The notes beneath the pieces are model-generated. The model was not told where the DNA came from, searched no databases, and was given only the letters and a program-made list of their open reading frames with translations. Below are positions 7,789-15,982 of a DNA stretch of 45,779 bases, piece by piece. A program made the position numbers and the translations under genes. Positions within the stretch are counted from its first letter, which is position 1. Each line of letters opens with the position of its first letter. This DNA comes from an uncultured Bacilli bacterium (GTDB lineage: Bacteria > Bacillota_I > Bacilli_A > RF39 > UBA660). The stretch spans positions 1 through 45,779 of the forward strand of contig CAJUNE010000008.1 of the NCBI GenBank assembly GCA_910587745.1, in the 5' to 3' direction.

Positions 7789-8745
7789 TTATCTTGGTAT
7801 TTTTAAATTCATTCCTATACTTAACATAGTATTATTAAGATTATTAGCTTCTCTAATAGCATTAACCGTTGTATTATATTTTCTAGCAATACCATATAAA
7901 GTATCTCCAGGTACTACTACATGTGTAACATAATTTATATTACTTGTTGGAATTATAAGTCTTTCTCCTATTGATAAAAGGTTAGAAGTTTTATTATTAG
8001 CTCGTTTTAAATCATCAACAGAAATATTAAATTTCTTAGCAATACTATAAAGTGAATCCCCAGATTTAACAATATAAGTATCTGCTGGTATATTAGCGCT
8101 TTCACCAACTTTTAACTGTTGACCAATACTAAGTAAATTACTTGTTAAATTATTAAGAGATTTAAGTTCATTAACACTCATTCCATACATATTAGCTATT
8201 TTATATAATGAATCACCTGGTTTAACAATATAAATATTATCAGTTGAAGTAGTATCCTTTTTAGGAATAGTTAAAATCATACCAATACTTAAATTATTAT
8301 TTGATAGGTTATTAGCTCGTTTTAAATCATCTACACTTATTCCAAATTCTCTAGCAATTGCGTATAAACTATCACCTTTTTTAACCACATATTTATCAGT
8401 TGGCATAGGCGTTGTACTACCTGTTCCACCAGTTGGCGGTTTATAAGGAACTCCTACATAACCTGCTAAAGCTTTAACAACAGCTTCTGTTAAATCTTGC
8501 CAATTATTTTTAAGTTGTGATACATCATCTCCAGTTGAATCAGCAAAACCATATTCCACAATAATAGTTTCATTATTAGGTGTATTACGAAGCATATAAT
8601 AATAATCTTTACTTGAATCACTAGGAAGTCTTCTTTGATAATATTTACGAACATTTTGTCCTGCTTTAACAAATTCATCTGCTATTCTTCGCGATAAATT
8701 ATCACTATTACGTAGAGCATAAATTACTTCAGCACCATCACCACC
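7789..8745 (-). pseudogene. 3' half of interrupted N-acetylmuramoyl-L-alanine amidase with four LysM repeats
   Basis: The open frame runs unbroken from the core AGGTGG (8746-8741 on the minus strand) to the stop. It encodes the C-terminal part of an Amidase_3 domain (GAEVIYALRNSDNLSRR onwards, with the catalytic Glu in IIVEYGFADS), a proline/glycine/threonine linker, and four LysM repeats of about 45 residues each (GDSLYAIA, GDSLYKIA, GDSLYSIA, GDTLYGIA). The zinc-binding half of the catalytic domain is missing here and lies at 15603-15875, beyond the inserted element. Expression from ATG 8595 is possible, but it has no good ribosome site and the product could not be a functional amidase. The intact gene would be 403 codons. 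A LysM amidase suggests a cell-wall, spore-cortex or mother-cell lysis enzyme. Confidence 0.9.
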
Positions 8746-8769
8746 TCGGGAAAGATTTTATGTGATTAA
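8741..8769. other. attL: left recombination junction
   Basis: The core CCACCT lies at 8741-8746, where the amidase sequence ends and the element begins with CGGGAAAG. The element-side arm ATGTGATTAA is at 8760-8769, 13 bases from the core. It pairs with the matching arm at attR. Confidence 0.8.
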
Positions 8770-8816
8770 GCTATCATTATTCCTTGATTTTACTGCATTT
8801 TTATAACTTAATTTAT

Positions 8817-10433
8817 TTATTCGTAATTAGTTTTTATATCATCTAGCACCTTAAATCTATATTGAATTTCTATATTTCTATCTTTATCAATATAAATATT
8901 TTTTACTAAAGTTTTTATGAGTTCTCTGTTGGGTTCATCTAAATTTAAAAGTGATTTTATTTGTTCTTCATATTTAGCTATTTCTTTTACATCTTCTTTA
9001 ACATGATTTTCTTCATTATCAATTTCATAAATCCTATAATTTAAGGCTGATATCTGTTTTTCAGTTTGTGTCGACATTCTTATATAAGTATCAACACTTA
9101 TTATTCCGTTAAATTTATCATCATATAATGCATCAGATTTTCTTTTTAATTCATCAATCTCATTTATTAATTGTTGCTTTTCTTTTTGCCTATCAATCTT
9201 TCCCTTTGCTCTATCTTGTAATACTTTTTCAAATAATTCTTTAATATTTAAACTATCTAAATATTTTTGACAAGTTCTTTTAATAACACACATTATTTTT
9301 TCTTCTAACTTATCATAAGGAAAGAAATGTGGATAGCATAAATGTCTTCTTGGATCTCTTGCATATTTATTGCAATTAACACTCCAATATTTTCCATCTT
9401 TATAGTTTTTATTTTTTTTATAAAGAACACTTAAAGAATTTCCACACTCTTTGCATACAAGTAGATTTTCTAATAATCTTTTTTCTCGGTTACAATGTGT
9501 AGTTCTTACTCTTGCAGGAGCATTTTGTATCGCTTCAAATACAGCTTTACCAACAAGAGGTTCATGAGTATTTTCAACAATTATCCAAAGCTCTTTTTCT
9601 AAAGTAACTTTCCTCTGAGATTTATAGCTTAACTTAGTTTGAACATTTTGTACCATATCTCCTGTATACATTCTATTTTTTAATAATTTATTTACTGAAG
9701 ATATTGTCCACACATTCACTTTTTGTCTTGAAGATGATTTAGTATTTTTATACATACTAGGACTTAATATCTTATTATCGTTTAAATATGATACAATATC
9801 ACTCACTCCAGTTCCAGAATGAGCCATTTTAAATATCTTTTTAACAATAGGAGCAACCTCTGGATCAGGTATTAAATGTCCTTTATCAAGTGGGTCTCTC
9901 ATATAGCCGTAACATGGTTTACTTCCTATAAATTTACCTTGTTCTTTTTTATTTTTTAGTATTGAACGAATCTTTTTAGAAGTGTCTTTACTTGTCATAT
10001 CATTAAATAAAGCTTTAAATGGAGCAATATCATTATTAGCACTTTCTAAAAATGTATCAACTTGATCCAATATGGAAATATATCTAATTTTCTTTTGTGG
10101 AAAATATTGTTCTACATAGTAACCACATTGTATATAATCTCTACCTAATCTTGATAAGTCTTTCGTGATTACGCAATTGATTCGACCGCTTTCAATATCT
10201 TTTAATAGTCTTTGAAAAGAGGGTCTATCAAAGTTAGTCCCTGTAAATCCATCATCTACATACTCATCAACCAAAGTAAATCCACTCATCTTTACATAAT
10301 CCATTAATAGATTTCTTTGATTAACTATACTTTCACTCTCTGATTCATAAGCTTTATCTTCATCGCTTTCTGATAACCTGATATATAAACCTACTCTATA
10401 AAAACTTGGTGCTTGTATTATATTGTTATACAC
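8817..10433 (-). CDS. Large serine recombinase (site-specific integrase)
   Basis: A 538-residue recombinase. The N-terminal resolvase-type catalytic domain (about 11-165) carries the nucleophilic serine at about residue 21 (YIRLSESDED) and the active-site arginines (SRLGRDYI). A recombinase DNA-binding domain follows (about 190-300), then a zinc ribbon (CKECG ... H..CYPH) and a coiled coil (about 405-480) that in this family controls directionality. The start is GTG at 10433 with AAGGAG upstream. The enzyme cuts with a 2-base stagger, which fits a short shared core. It ends about 70 bases inside attL and is presumably what inserts and excises this element. Confidence 0.95.
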   Translation of the reverse strand: MYNNIIQAPSFYRVGLYIRLSESDEDKAYESESESIVNQRNLLMDYVKMSGFTLVDEYVDDGFTGTNFDRPSFQRLLKDIESGRINCVITKDLSRLGRDYIQCGYYVEQYFPQKKIRYISILDQVDTFLESANNDIAPFKALFNDMTSKDTSKKIRSILKNKKEQGKFIGSKPCYGYMRDPLDKGHLIPDPEVAPIVKKIFKMAHSGTGVSDIVSYLNDNKILSPSMYKNTKSSSRQKVNVWTISSVNKLLKNRMYTGDMVQNVQTKLSYKSQRKVTLEKELWIIVENTHEPLVGKAVFEAIQNAPARVRTTHCNREKRLLENLLVCKECGNSLSVLYKKNKNYKDGKYWSVNCNKYARDPRRHLCYPHFFPYDKLEEKIMCVIKRTCQKYLDSLNIKELFEKVLQDRAKGKIDRQKEKQQLINEIDELKRKSDALYDDKFNGIISVDTYIRMSTQTEKQISALNYRIYEIDNEENHVKEDVKEIAKYEEQIKSLLNLDEPNRELIKTLVKNIYIDKDRNIEIQYRFKVLDDIKTNYE

Positions 10434-10498
10434 TTACTACTCCTTCCAATGTGTACAATTTTAATAAGCAATATCATTATATCACAAACCTTTACTGC

Positions 10499-10582
10499 TC
10501 ACTTATCTAACATCATTTTTAAGTACTCCTCTATTAAGTAAGCCAAGTTTTTATCTTTATCGAAAGTTTCAGTTATATTCAC
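10499..10582 (-). CDS. 27-residue small ORF upstream of the recombinase
   Basis: GTG at 10582 with GGAGAGGTG upstream opens a 27-codon frame (NITETFDKDKNLAYLIEEYL ...) that ends in TGA about 65 bases before the recombinase start. It is acidic and helical. Short frames of this kind often sit before serine recombinases in Firmicute elements, but I cannot assign a function. It may be a remnant, or a leader that affects recombinase expression. Confidence 0.4.
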   Translation of the reverse strand: MNITETFDKDKNLAYLIEEYLKMMLDK

Positions 10583-10679
10583 TAATCTACACCTCTCCTT
10601 TCATTTTATGAAATAAGAACGACTATAAGACTTTATTATCAAAATTAGAACAAAAAAATTAGTTATATTTCAAACTAAT

Positions 10680-11268
10680 CTAATAATTAAAAATACTATA
10701 TTCTTTTAATCCATTTCTTTTGTGTTTAACATTTTGAAGTTCTAATTTATAAAATTCTAGCTTTTTTAAATAAGCCTTGCGAAAATAATTTTCACTTAAC
10801 CATTTAACTCCATTTTTAGATAGTATTACTTTACCATCTTCTGAATACTTAAATGATATATATAATCCAATATAAAATGGTATTCTTCTATTCCCTTAAC
10901 ATTACGCTCACTATATCCTCTTTTTGATAAATATGTAATAAGAATATTTTCATCTTTTACAATATTTAAATAAAAGTCATTAATTGCTTCTCCATATATA
11001 TCCAAAGTTTATGGCATTGTTGTAGTTATCAATATTGTATTATTTCATATATCTTTCCCGTATTCAATTAATGATTTTGAAATCTCATTATCAATTTTAC
11101 TCTTTATACTTTATCATAATATTTAAGTAAATCATAATTTATAACATATAGAGCCAAATATTCCTGAAATATCTTTTCTCCTATGAAAATAAGGGGTTTG
11201 CAATTAACTTTATAATATTTCTTTAATTTTTTAAAAACTTCATAATTAAGCGAATCTAATACTACCAC
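10680..11268 (-). pseudogene. Decayed gene in the element, several frameshifts
   Basis: Read on the minus strand the region begins with GTG 11268 after AGGTG and encodes VVLDSLNYEVFKKLKKYYKV onwards for 54 residues, to a TAA at 11104. Coding-like sequence then continues in changing frames (SKSLIEYGKDI; DIYGEAINDFYLNIVKDENI; KYSEDGKVILSKNGVKWLSE) up to a TAG at 10680. Joining the pieces gives one protein of roughly 190 residues, broken by about four frameshifts. I do not recognise the family. The rest of this gap (10583-10679) shows nothing I can name. Confidence 0.6.
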
Positions 11269-11274
11269 CTACTT

Positions 11275-11316
11275 CAAAAAAATGCAGTATCCATCTTAAA
11301 AAGACAAATACTGCAT
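11275..11316 (-). terminator. Terminator of the R-M operon
   Basis: ATGCAGTAT (11282-11290) and ATACTGCAT (11308-11316) form a perfect 9-base stem. On the minus strand the stem is followed by seven T. It lies 36 bases after the stop of the last R-M gene. Confidence 0.8.
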
Positions 11317-11351
11317 ATCTTCTATAAAAAACATGCCATTTTTTTATCATT

Positions 11352-12374
11352 TTAACAAATCCTACAAACAAATAATAGTTCCTGAAGATTAGTGTTTCTG
11401 TCAGTCCACGCATTAGTTTTAAATCTTCTATAGTTATATCTAAAAATATTAGTTTTGCCTTTTTTATTTAAAACTTCTAATATATCATCAACACTTAACA
11501 ATCCCTCAGTGCTATAGCTCATAATTAAATATCTTGTATCGATGTTATCTACTAATTCTTGAAAAGATTTTTTCACTTTATTTTTGATACAATAATCGGA
11601 TTTTTGTGAAGAATAATCTCTCAAGCCTGTTTTTCCTTTTAATTCCTGTTTATCATAGGCAACTATATTTTCTAGTACATGAAAGTTACTTGCATATTGC
11701 CTTTTATTGTATGGTGGATCCATATAAACAATATCAACTTTTTTATATTTTTTAACAAAATCAACTACATCACTTAATTCTATTACATTTTTGCCATTAC
11801 TTAAAAATTCTGGCTTTTCTAAAACTAATTTTTTTAATGCCATTGATCTCCATATTTTTAAATATGCTCCATATGTACCAGAAGTATTTGAGACTTTGTC
11901 AGCTGCACACATTAGAATCCCCAATAAGAATAAAAATTTTTCATTTGATAACAACTCTTTCCAGTTTTCAATTTCACTTCTAATTGCATCAATTTTCATG
12001 GCATTCTCATCAGAAAAATATTTTCTACCATATTTTCCTGATGGAGCATAATTATCATAAAAATAGCCTTTAACAAATGGCATATTATTCAAATATTTTA
12101 ATACACCATCTAAACTACAATCATCTAATATACTGGATAATTCTTTAAAATCAGGCTCATTACTAAAAAAATTAACTCTATATTGTTCACAAATACTATA
12201 TAACATATTATCGCATGAATAAACAGTTGAACCATTTTTCAAAAAGAAAGTGCTAACACTTCCAGTCCCAGCAAATAAATCAATTATTTTTTTATGATTA
12301 TAATCTATTTTTTCTTTTTTTAAAGAGTCTTCAATGAAATTAATTACTCTTGTTTTATTGCCTATATATTTCAT
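11352..12374 (-). CDS. D12-class DNA adenine-N6 methyltransferase
   Basis: A 340-residue methyltransferase. The SAM-binding motif I is DLFAGTGSVS (about 36-45), preceded by the KYIGNKTR start typical of the Dam/D12 class, and motif IV is DPPYNKRQY (about 217-225), the adenine-N6 catalytic site. A recognition domain lies between them. It starts directly after the stop of the 599-residue gene, so it is the last of a three-gene operon. In the R-M setting it probably protects one strand of the recognition sequence. The recognition sequence cannot be read from the protein. Confidence 0.9.
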   Translation of the reverse strand: MKYIGNKTRVINFIEDSLKKEKIDYNHKKIIDLFAGTGSVSTFFLKNGSTVYSCDNMLYSICEQYRVNFFSNEPDFKELSSILDDCSLDGVLKYLNNMPFVKGYFYDNYAPSGKYGRKYFSDENAMKIDAIRSEIENWKELLSNEKFLFLLGILMCAADKVSNTSGTYGAYLKIWRSMALKKLVLEKPEFLSNGKNVIELSDVVDFVKKYKKVDIVYMDPPYNKRQYASNFHVLENIVAYDKQELKGKTGLRDYSSQKSDYCIKNKVKKSFQELVDNIDTRYLIMSYSTEGLLSVDDILEVLNKKGKTNIFRYNYRRFKTNAWTDRNTNLQELLFVCRIC

Positions 12375-14174
12375 TTATCTTCCTACAATTTCAAGAGTCA
12401 ATTCATCTGTATCATTTACAGTTATTACAAAATCAAAATTTGAATTTTCTAATATTTTTTTAGCCTCTTCACTAGATCCTTTAAATATTGCAAATAATTT
12501 TGCTGGGTATTTATAATTTAATTCTTTCAAAACTATTTCTGATAAATTTTTTGTTTTTCTATATTCATCACTTAAAGTAGAAACTAAAGCCCTATAATTC
12601 TTCTTGCTCTCACCAAAATAATAAGTTTCATCTTGATCATCAAAATATGCTATATCCCCTCTATCATCATTTCTGTTGTAATAATAATATTTATCAGTTG
12701 GATATAAATGTATATCTGACCAACTTCCACAAGGAGGATTTATAAATGAAGGTATTATCCCTTCATTTAATAAAATTGTACCAAAAAATGAAGTAACATC
12801 ATCTTCTGTTGTAAATTGATTTTCATATTTACTCTTATTTTCAACTCGTGAGTTTTCTGATTCATGGCTAAATAAATTTAAATCTAAATCAGTAACTATA
12901 TCAGCATATTTATCAATCGATTTATATACTTTTCTTCCTTTTGATGCTTCAACATCATATTCATTAGCATTAGTATGATCGCAAAGTAATAACATTACAT
13001 TTGCTTTAGGAAATGATTGTAAATAAATATTTGAAAATGCTGGTATTTCACCATTATACGGATCATCTGTAGGTACAATTGTACCATTTTTTTTATCGCT
13101 CTTTGTTAATTTTATAGGAATTACTATTGTTGGTTCTTTAATACTTTTAAAATTATCTTCTACATACTCTTTCTTTCCCACATTTAATCTTTCAACTAAT
13201 TTTTCTGTTTCAAAAGTTATTCCAGCCTTACAATTTTTAGATAATTGGTAAAACTTTACATTTGGAAATAACTCATGTATTCTTTCACTAATCTTTTTAG
13301 GAGCCCATGGAAATATAATATTATCCGAATTATAAAATGGTATGTTAATTTTATTTTTCATATCAGATATTATATTCTCCTCAAAGTTATCATCTCTTAA
13401 ATATTTCAATGACTGATTCCCAAATTCTGAATTAGTAGATAATAGTTTATCCTCACTAAAGTAGTAATTTTTCATATTTGAATAACATTTTTTTAAATAT
13501 TCTTCACCATCTTCTTCCAGAACTAATGATAATAAATATTTAAAAATCGGTTCTCTCCAATCATTATTTGGATTTAAAGCATCAATATTTTGAGATTTAT
13601 CTGGATGCTCAAAGAATCCTACTAAAGCGGGAGTATGATATTTTAGAGATAACATATTAAACATCAAAACAAACAATGCTCCTGGCACACGTGGTTTTTT
13701 GTTCGCTTTTTTATCTGATTTATCATTTTTACTAAAATAAGCTAAAAATCCAAATGGAATACCACATTCTAAAAAATTAATTATTCTTCCACTTCTTTGC
13801 CATGTTGCATTACCAGCCATAGTAGTTGAAGTTGTTTCAAAACCCATTAAAACTTTTTCCCTCTCATTGGAATAAATTACCGCATCTGGTTTATCCAATT
13901 CTTTTATAACATGTCTAACATCGTATGGCAGTTTACCATTTCTATAGTATGCCTTTGCCACAAAATAATATATTTCATCATTTATTTCATACTTATAAAT
14001 ATATTCCGAAAGGGAAGCATATTCTATTCCAATAAATTTCATTATGTCTGTATTAAAATCATAAAGCCATTTAATTATTTGTGTCGATTCTTCTAAGTTA
14101 TCTCCATATATAGTGAACTTATTTTTATTTCCAACTTCAAATTTTTTAAATTTATAATTACTCTTCAACTTCAT
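12375..14174 (-). CDS. Putative type II restriction endonuclease
   Basis: A 599-residue protein that I do not recognise as a whole. It sits between two DNA methyltransferases with no spacing, which is where the nuclease of a type II system belongs. Two places resemble PD-(D/E)XK sites. Near residue 97 there is KPDAVIYS, then 12 residues on MGFETTSTTMAGN followed by WQRSGR. Near residues 505-525 there is DRGDIAYFDDQD followed by YYFGESKKNY. Either could be the catalytic core. The reading frame is intact. The assignment comes mostly from context. Confidence 0.55.
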   Translation of the reverse strand: MKLKSNYKFKKFEVGNKNKFTIYGDNLEESTQIIKWLYDFNTDIMKFIGIEYASLSEYIYKYEINDEIYYFVAKAYYRNGKLPYDVRHVIKELDKPDAVIYSNEREKVLMGFETTSTTMAGNATWQRSGRIINFLECGIPFGFLAYFSKNDKSDKKANKKPRVPGALFVLMFNMLSLKYHTPALVGFFEHPDKSQNIDALNPNNDWREPIFKYLLSLVLEEDGEEYLKKCYSNMKNYYFSEDKLLSTNSEFGNQSLKYLRDDNFEENIISDMKNKINIPFYNSDNIIFPWAPKKISERIHELFPNVKFYQLSKNCKAGITFETEKLVERLNVGKKEYVEDNFKSIKEPTIVIPIKLTKSDKKNGTIVPTDDPYNGEIPAFSNIYLQSFPKANVMLLLCDHTNANEYDVEASKGRKVYKSIDKYADIVTDLDLNLFSHESENSRVENKSKYENQFTTEDDVTSFFGTILLNEGIIPSFINPPCGSWSDIHLYPTDKYYYYNRNDDRGDIAYFDDQDETYYFGESKKNYRALVSTLSDEYRKTKNLSEIVLKELNYKYPAKLFAIFKGSSEEAKKILENSNFDFVITVNDTDELTLEIVGR

Positions 14175-14175
14175 C

Positions 14176-14973
14176 TTAATCCCTCCTGAATATTAATATA
14201 TTTTGATGAATCATCGAAGGAACAAAAGCCGCTGGATATCCAAATACATGCAAAGATTTACTATTATCCTCCCAAATAATATTTGCCTTCATAGTTAATC
14301 CTTCAATTTCTGATAATTTAGATGAAAGTTCTCCTGACAAACAATGATATTCACTATTTCTATACATATCACCAATAAAAATAGCTATATACTTTCCATG
14401 TTTTAATTTTAATGATGCTTTTGCAATTATTTTTTTCATTGTTTTTAACCATTCTTGCTTTGATAACCAATTGTCATTTTCAAAATTATTCAATTTTGAT
14501 TTGCTTGTCCTTTTTTTATTTCTTGTATGTTCACGAGAATCCATATCCCAATATGGTACATCGGTTAATATAAAATCAACACTTTCATTTTCAATTTTAT
14601 TTAAAACCTTAAATGAATCACCACAAAAAGTATCTTGTATCTCAAGGTTTTCAAGTTCAGACACTTTCTTATATATATCTATCCATTTTTGAGTTATATC
14701 TATACCTATTGCTCTTCTTTCACATAAAGACGCACCTAATAATGTCCCGCCAACTCCCATAAAAGGATCTAATACGATCATTCCTTTTTTTGTAAAAATT
14801 TTAATAATATCTTCACATAGTTGTGGAGGTTTTTGCCCACCATGTTGTGATCTCAACTTATGTTGCATATTTATTGGATAAGGTTTGTTAATAACTGATT
14901 TTGTAAAGAATTTCCACTCAGATCCCGTTAAATCATTCAATTTATTCTTATTGCTATATATATTACTGCCCAT
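14176..14973 (-). CDS. DNA methyltransferase (N4-cytosine/N6-adenine family)
   Basis: A 265-residue methyltransferase of the N6_N4 type. HGGQKPP and DPFMGVGGT (SAM-binding, about 70-80) come first, and the catalytic motif IV reads TDVPYWDMD, with Val in place of the first Pro of DPPY. ATG 14973 has GGAGG 6 bases upstream; the frame can be read two codons further to a TTG, which I reject. It is the first gene of the operon. Two methyltransferases of different classes with one nuclease are typical of systems that recognise an asymmetric sequence and need a separate enzyme for each strand. Confidence 0.85.
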   Translation of the reverse strand: MGSNIYSNKNKLNDLTGSEWKFFTKSVINKPYPINMQHKLRSQHGGQKPPQLCEDIIKIFTKKGMIVLDPFMGVGGTLLGASLCERRAIGIDITQKWIDIYKKVSELENLEIQDTFCGDSFKVLNKIENESVDFILTDVPYWDMDSREHTRNKKRTSKSKLNNFENDNWLSKQEWLKTMKKIIAKASLKLKHGKYIAIFIGDMYRNSEYHCLSGELSSKLSEIEGLTMKANIIWEDNSKSLHVFGYPAAFVPSMIHQNILIFRRD

Positions 14974-15190
14974 TTTCAACCTCCACTAAACATTATAATC
15001 TACATATTAATTATAACATATATTGACCATTTTACTCTAGTACTTTTGCATAATTATAGGTTTTATCTATTACTTTTTTAATTTTTTTATTTAACTATTT
15101 AACTATTTGTTTTAATAATTAATTTTAAATAATCTATTGCGTATTAAAAACCTCATATAAAAATCCATGTATCCGTAAAGGTAATATAGA

Positions 15191-15491
15191 TTAATCTTCA
15201 TGTGGTTTTTCATAGATTATATAATCATAATCAAATCTTCCATTATCATTCCTACTTTCAATAACTTTAAGATATTTATTTTCTTTCAACTCATTTAAAG
15301 CTTTCCTAATAGTTTCTTTACTTTCAATGCAAATACTAGCTAATTCTAATAATGAAATAATCCCAACTATCTGATAAAGATAACATCAAAGATAGTAATC
15401 ACTTCGCCTTTAAACTTAATTCTCTATCTTTAAAATGATAATTACTCATTATGGTATACCCTTCTTCTTTTTTTATTGCTTTTATTTTCAT
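15191..15491 (-). pseudogene. Decayed HTH / replisome-organiser-like gene
   Basis: Starting at ATG 15491 (GGGAG upstream), the minus strand encodes MKIKAIKKEEGYTIMSNYHF, then DRELSLKAK, an in-frame TGA, LLSLMLSLSDSWDY, a frameshift, ELASICIESKETIRKALNEL, KENKYLKV and a stop at 15191. The order KEEGYT, LSLKAKG, LLSLMLSLPDNWD and a winged helix is that of the helix-turn-helix proteins found in many Firmicute ICEs and phages. The TGA replaces an expected Gly codon, so it is a true nonsense mutation. The remaining stretches 14980-15190 and 15492-15602 are very AT-rich and I see no gene in them. Confidence 0.65.
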
Positions 15492-15591
15492 AGATAACAA
15501 CTCCCATCTAAAATTTAACATTTTAATATTTTTTTGTCTAAATATTCCAGTAAAATAAGACGCTTATTAAAGTTATACACTGCACCTAGAA

Positions 15592-15621
15592 TTAACCACA
15601 TTTTACGCGTCCTGTCCACCT
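15592..15621. other. attR: right recombination junction
   Basis: The core CCACCT lies at 15616-15621, where the amidase resumes with GCATTTATG. The element-side arm TTAACCACAT is at 15592-15601, 14 bases from the core, and is the inverse of the arm at attL (ATGTGATTAA) with one difference. Confidence 0.8.
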
Positions 15622-15875
15622 GCATTTATGTGATTAGAAACAACTATTACATCACTACCAGTTCCATAGAAACTTTGAGCTTTTTTAGGTCTGCTATTAG
15701 AATCTAAAGCTATATCAGAATTTCTAGTTAAAGAATTTTCAATGCCCAAATCATTTAATCTTTTAGCCATATATTGGCTTATTTTTAAAGTGTAATCTTT
15801 TTCCACTATTCCATTCGCACTAGTTCCAGGATCTTCGCCACCATGACCAGCATCAATAACTATTTTTTTAGCCAT
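15603..15875 (-). pseudogene. 5' half of interrupted N-acetylmuramoyl-L-alanine amidase
   Basis: The fragment opens at ATG 15875 behind GAGGAGG and encodes the zinc-binding half of an Amidase_3 domain. VIDAGHGGEDPG carries the first His, GIVEKDY the Glu and VVSNHINAGG the second His. After NAGG it runs into element sequence (Gln-Asp-Ala and a TAA). Its own ribosome site and start are intact, so the 90-residue stub is probably made but inactive, because the catalytic Glu is in the other half at 7789-8745. Residues up to the core belong to codons that continue in phase with the 3' half. Confidence 0.92.
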
Positions 15876-15960
15876 AAAGTTATCCTCCTCTAAGATAGTC
15901 TATGATTTAATTAAAATAAAGTTAAAACTTTTCTGTTACAAATAACACATAAAATTTTAT

Positions 15961-15982
15961 AAAAAAAACATCTATTCCGATG
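15961..15982 (-). terminator. Terminator of the rpmH-rnpA-yidC-jag operon
   Basis: On the minus strand GCATC, a 6-base loop, GATGT and a run of eight T. The hairpin overlaps the last codons of jag and separates the operon from the amidase gene. Confidence 0.7.

Larger units (their letters stand above)
8741..15621 (-). mobile_element. Serine-recombinase integrative element carrying a restriction-modification module
   Basis: A 6.9-kb insertion bounded by the direct repeat CCACCT (8741-8746 and 15616-15621). It splits an amidase gene precisely and in frame. The recombinase gene lies at the left end, as usual for these elements. The cargo is two DNA methyltransferases and a putative endonuclease, and there are two decayed genes. 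Sequences just inside the ends, ATGTGATTAA at 8760-8769 and TTAACCACAT at 15592-15601, would form a near-symmetric pair of arms around the core in the circular form. No conjugation or capsid genes are present, so it is a small mobilisable or decayed element and not a full ICE or prophage. Confidence 0.88.

Noticed and set aside
7789..8595. A separate LysM protein starting at ATG 8595
   Set aside because: The frame stays open upstream and encodes the rest of an amidase domain up to the recombination core, so it is a fragment and not a separate gene.
8490..8678. 62-codon frame overlapping the amidase 3' half
   Set aside because: It is a shifted frame of the amidase coding sequence; the true frame runs open through it to the core at 8746.
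15191..15491. In-frame TGA in a coding-like sequence, possible TGA=Trp code
   Set aside because: The TGA stands where the family has Gly, a frameshift follows, and intact genes (ricT, trmN6, HAD at 5638) end in TGA. Table 11 applies.
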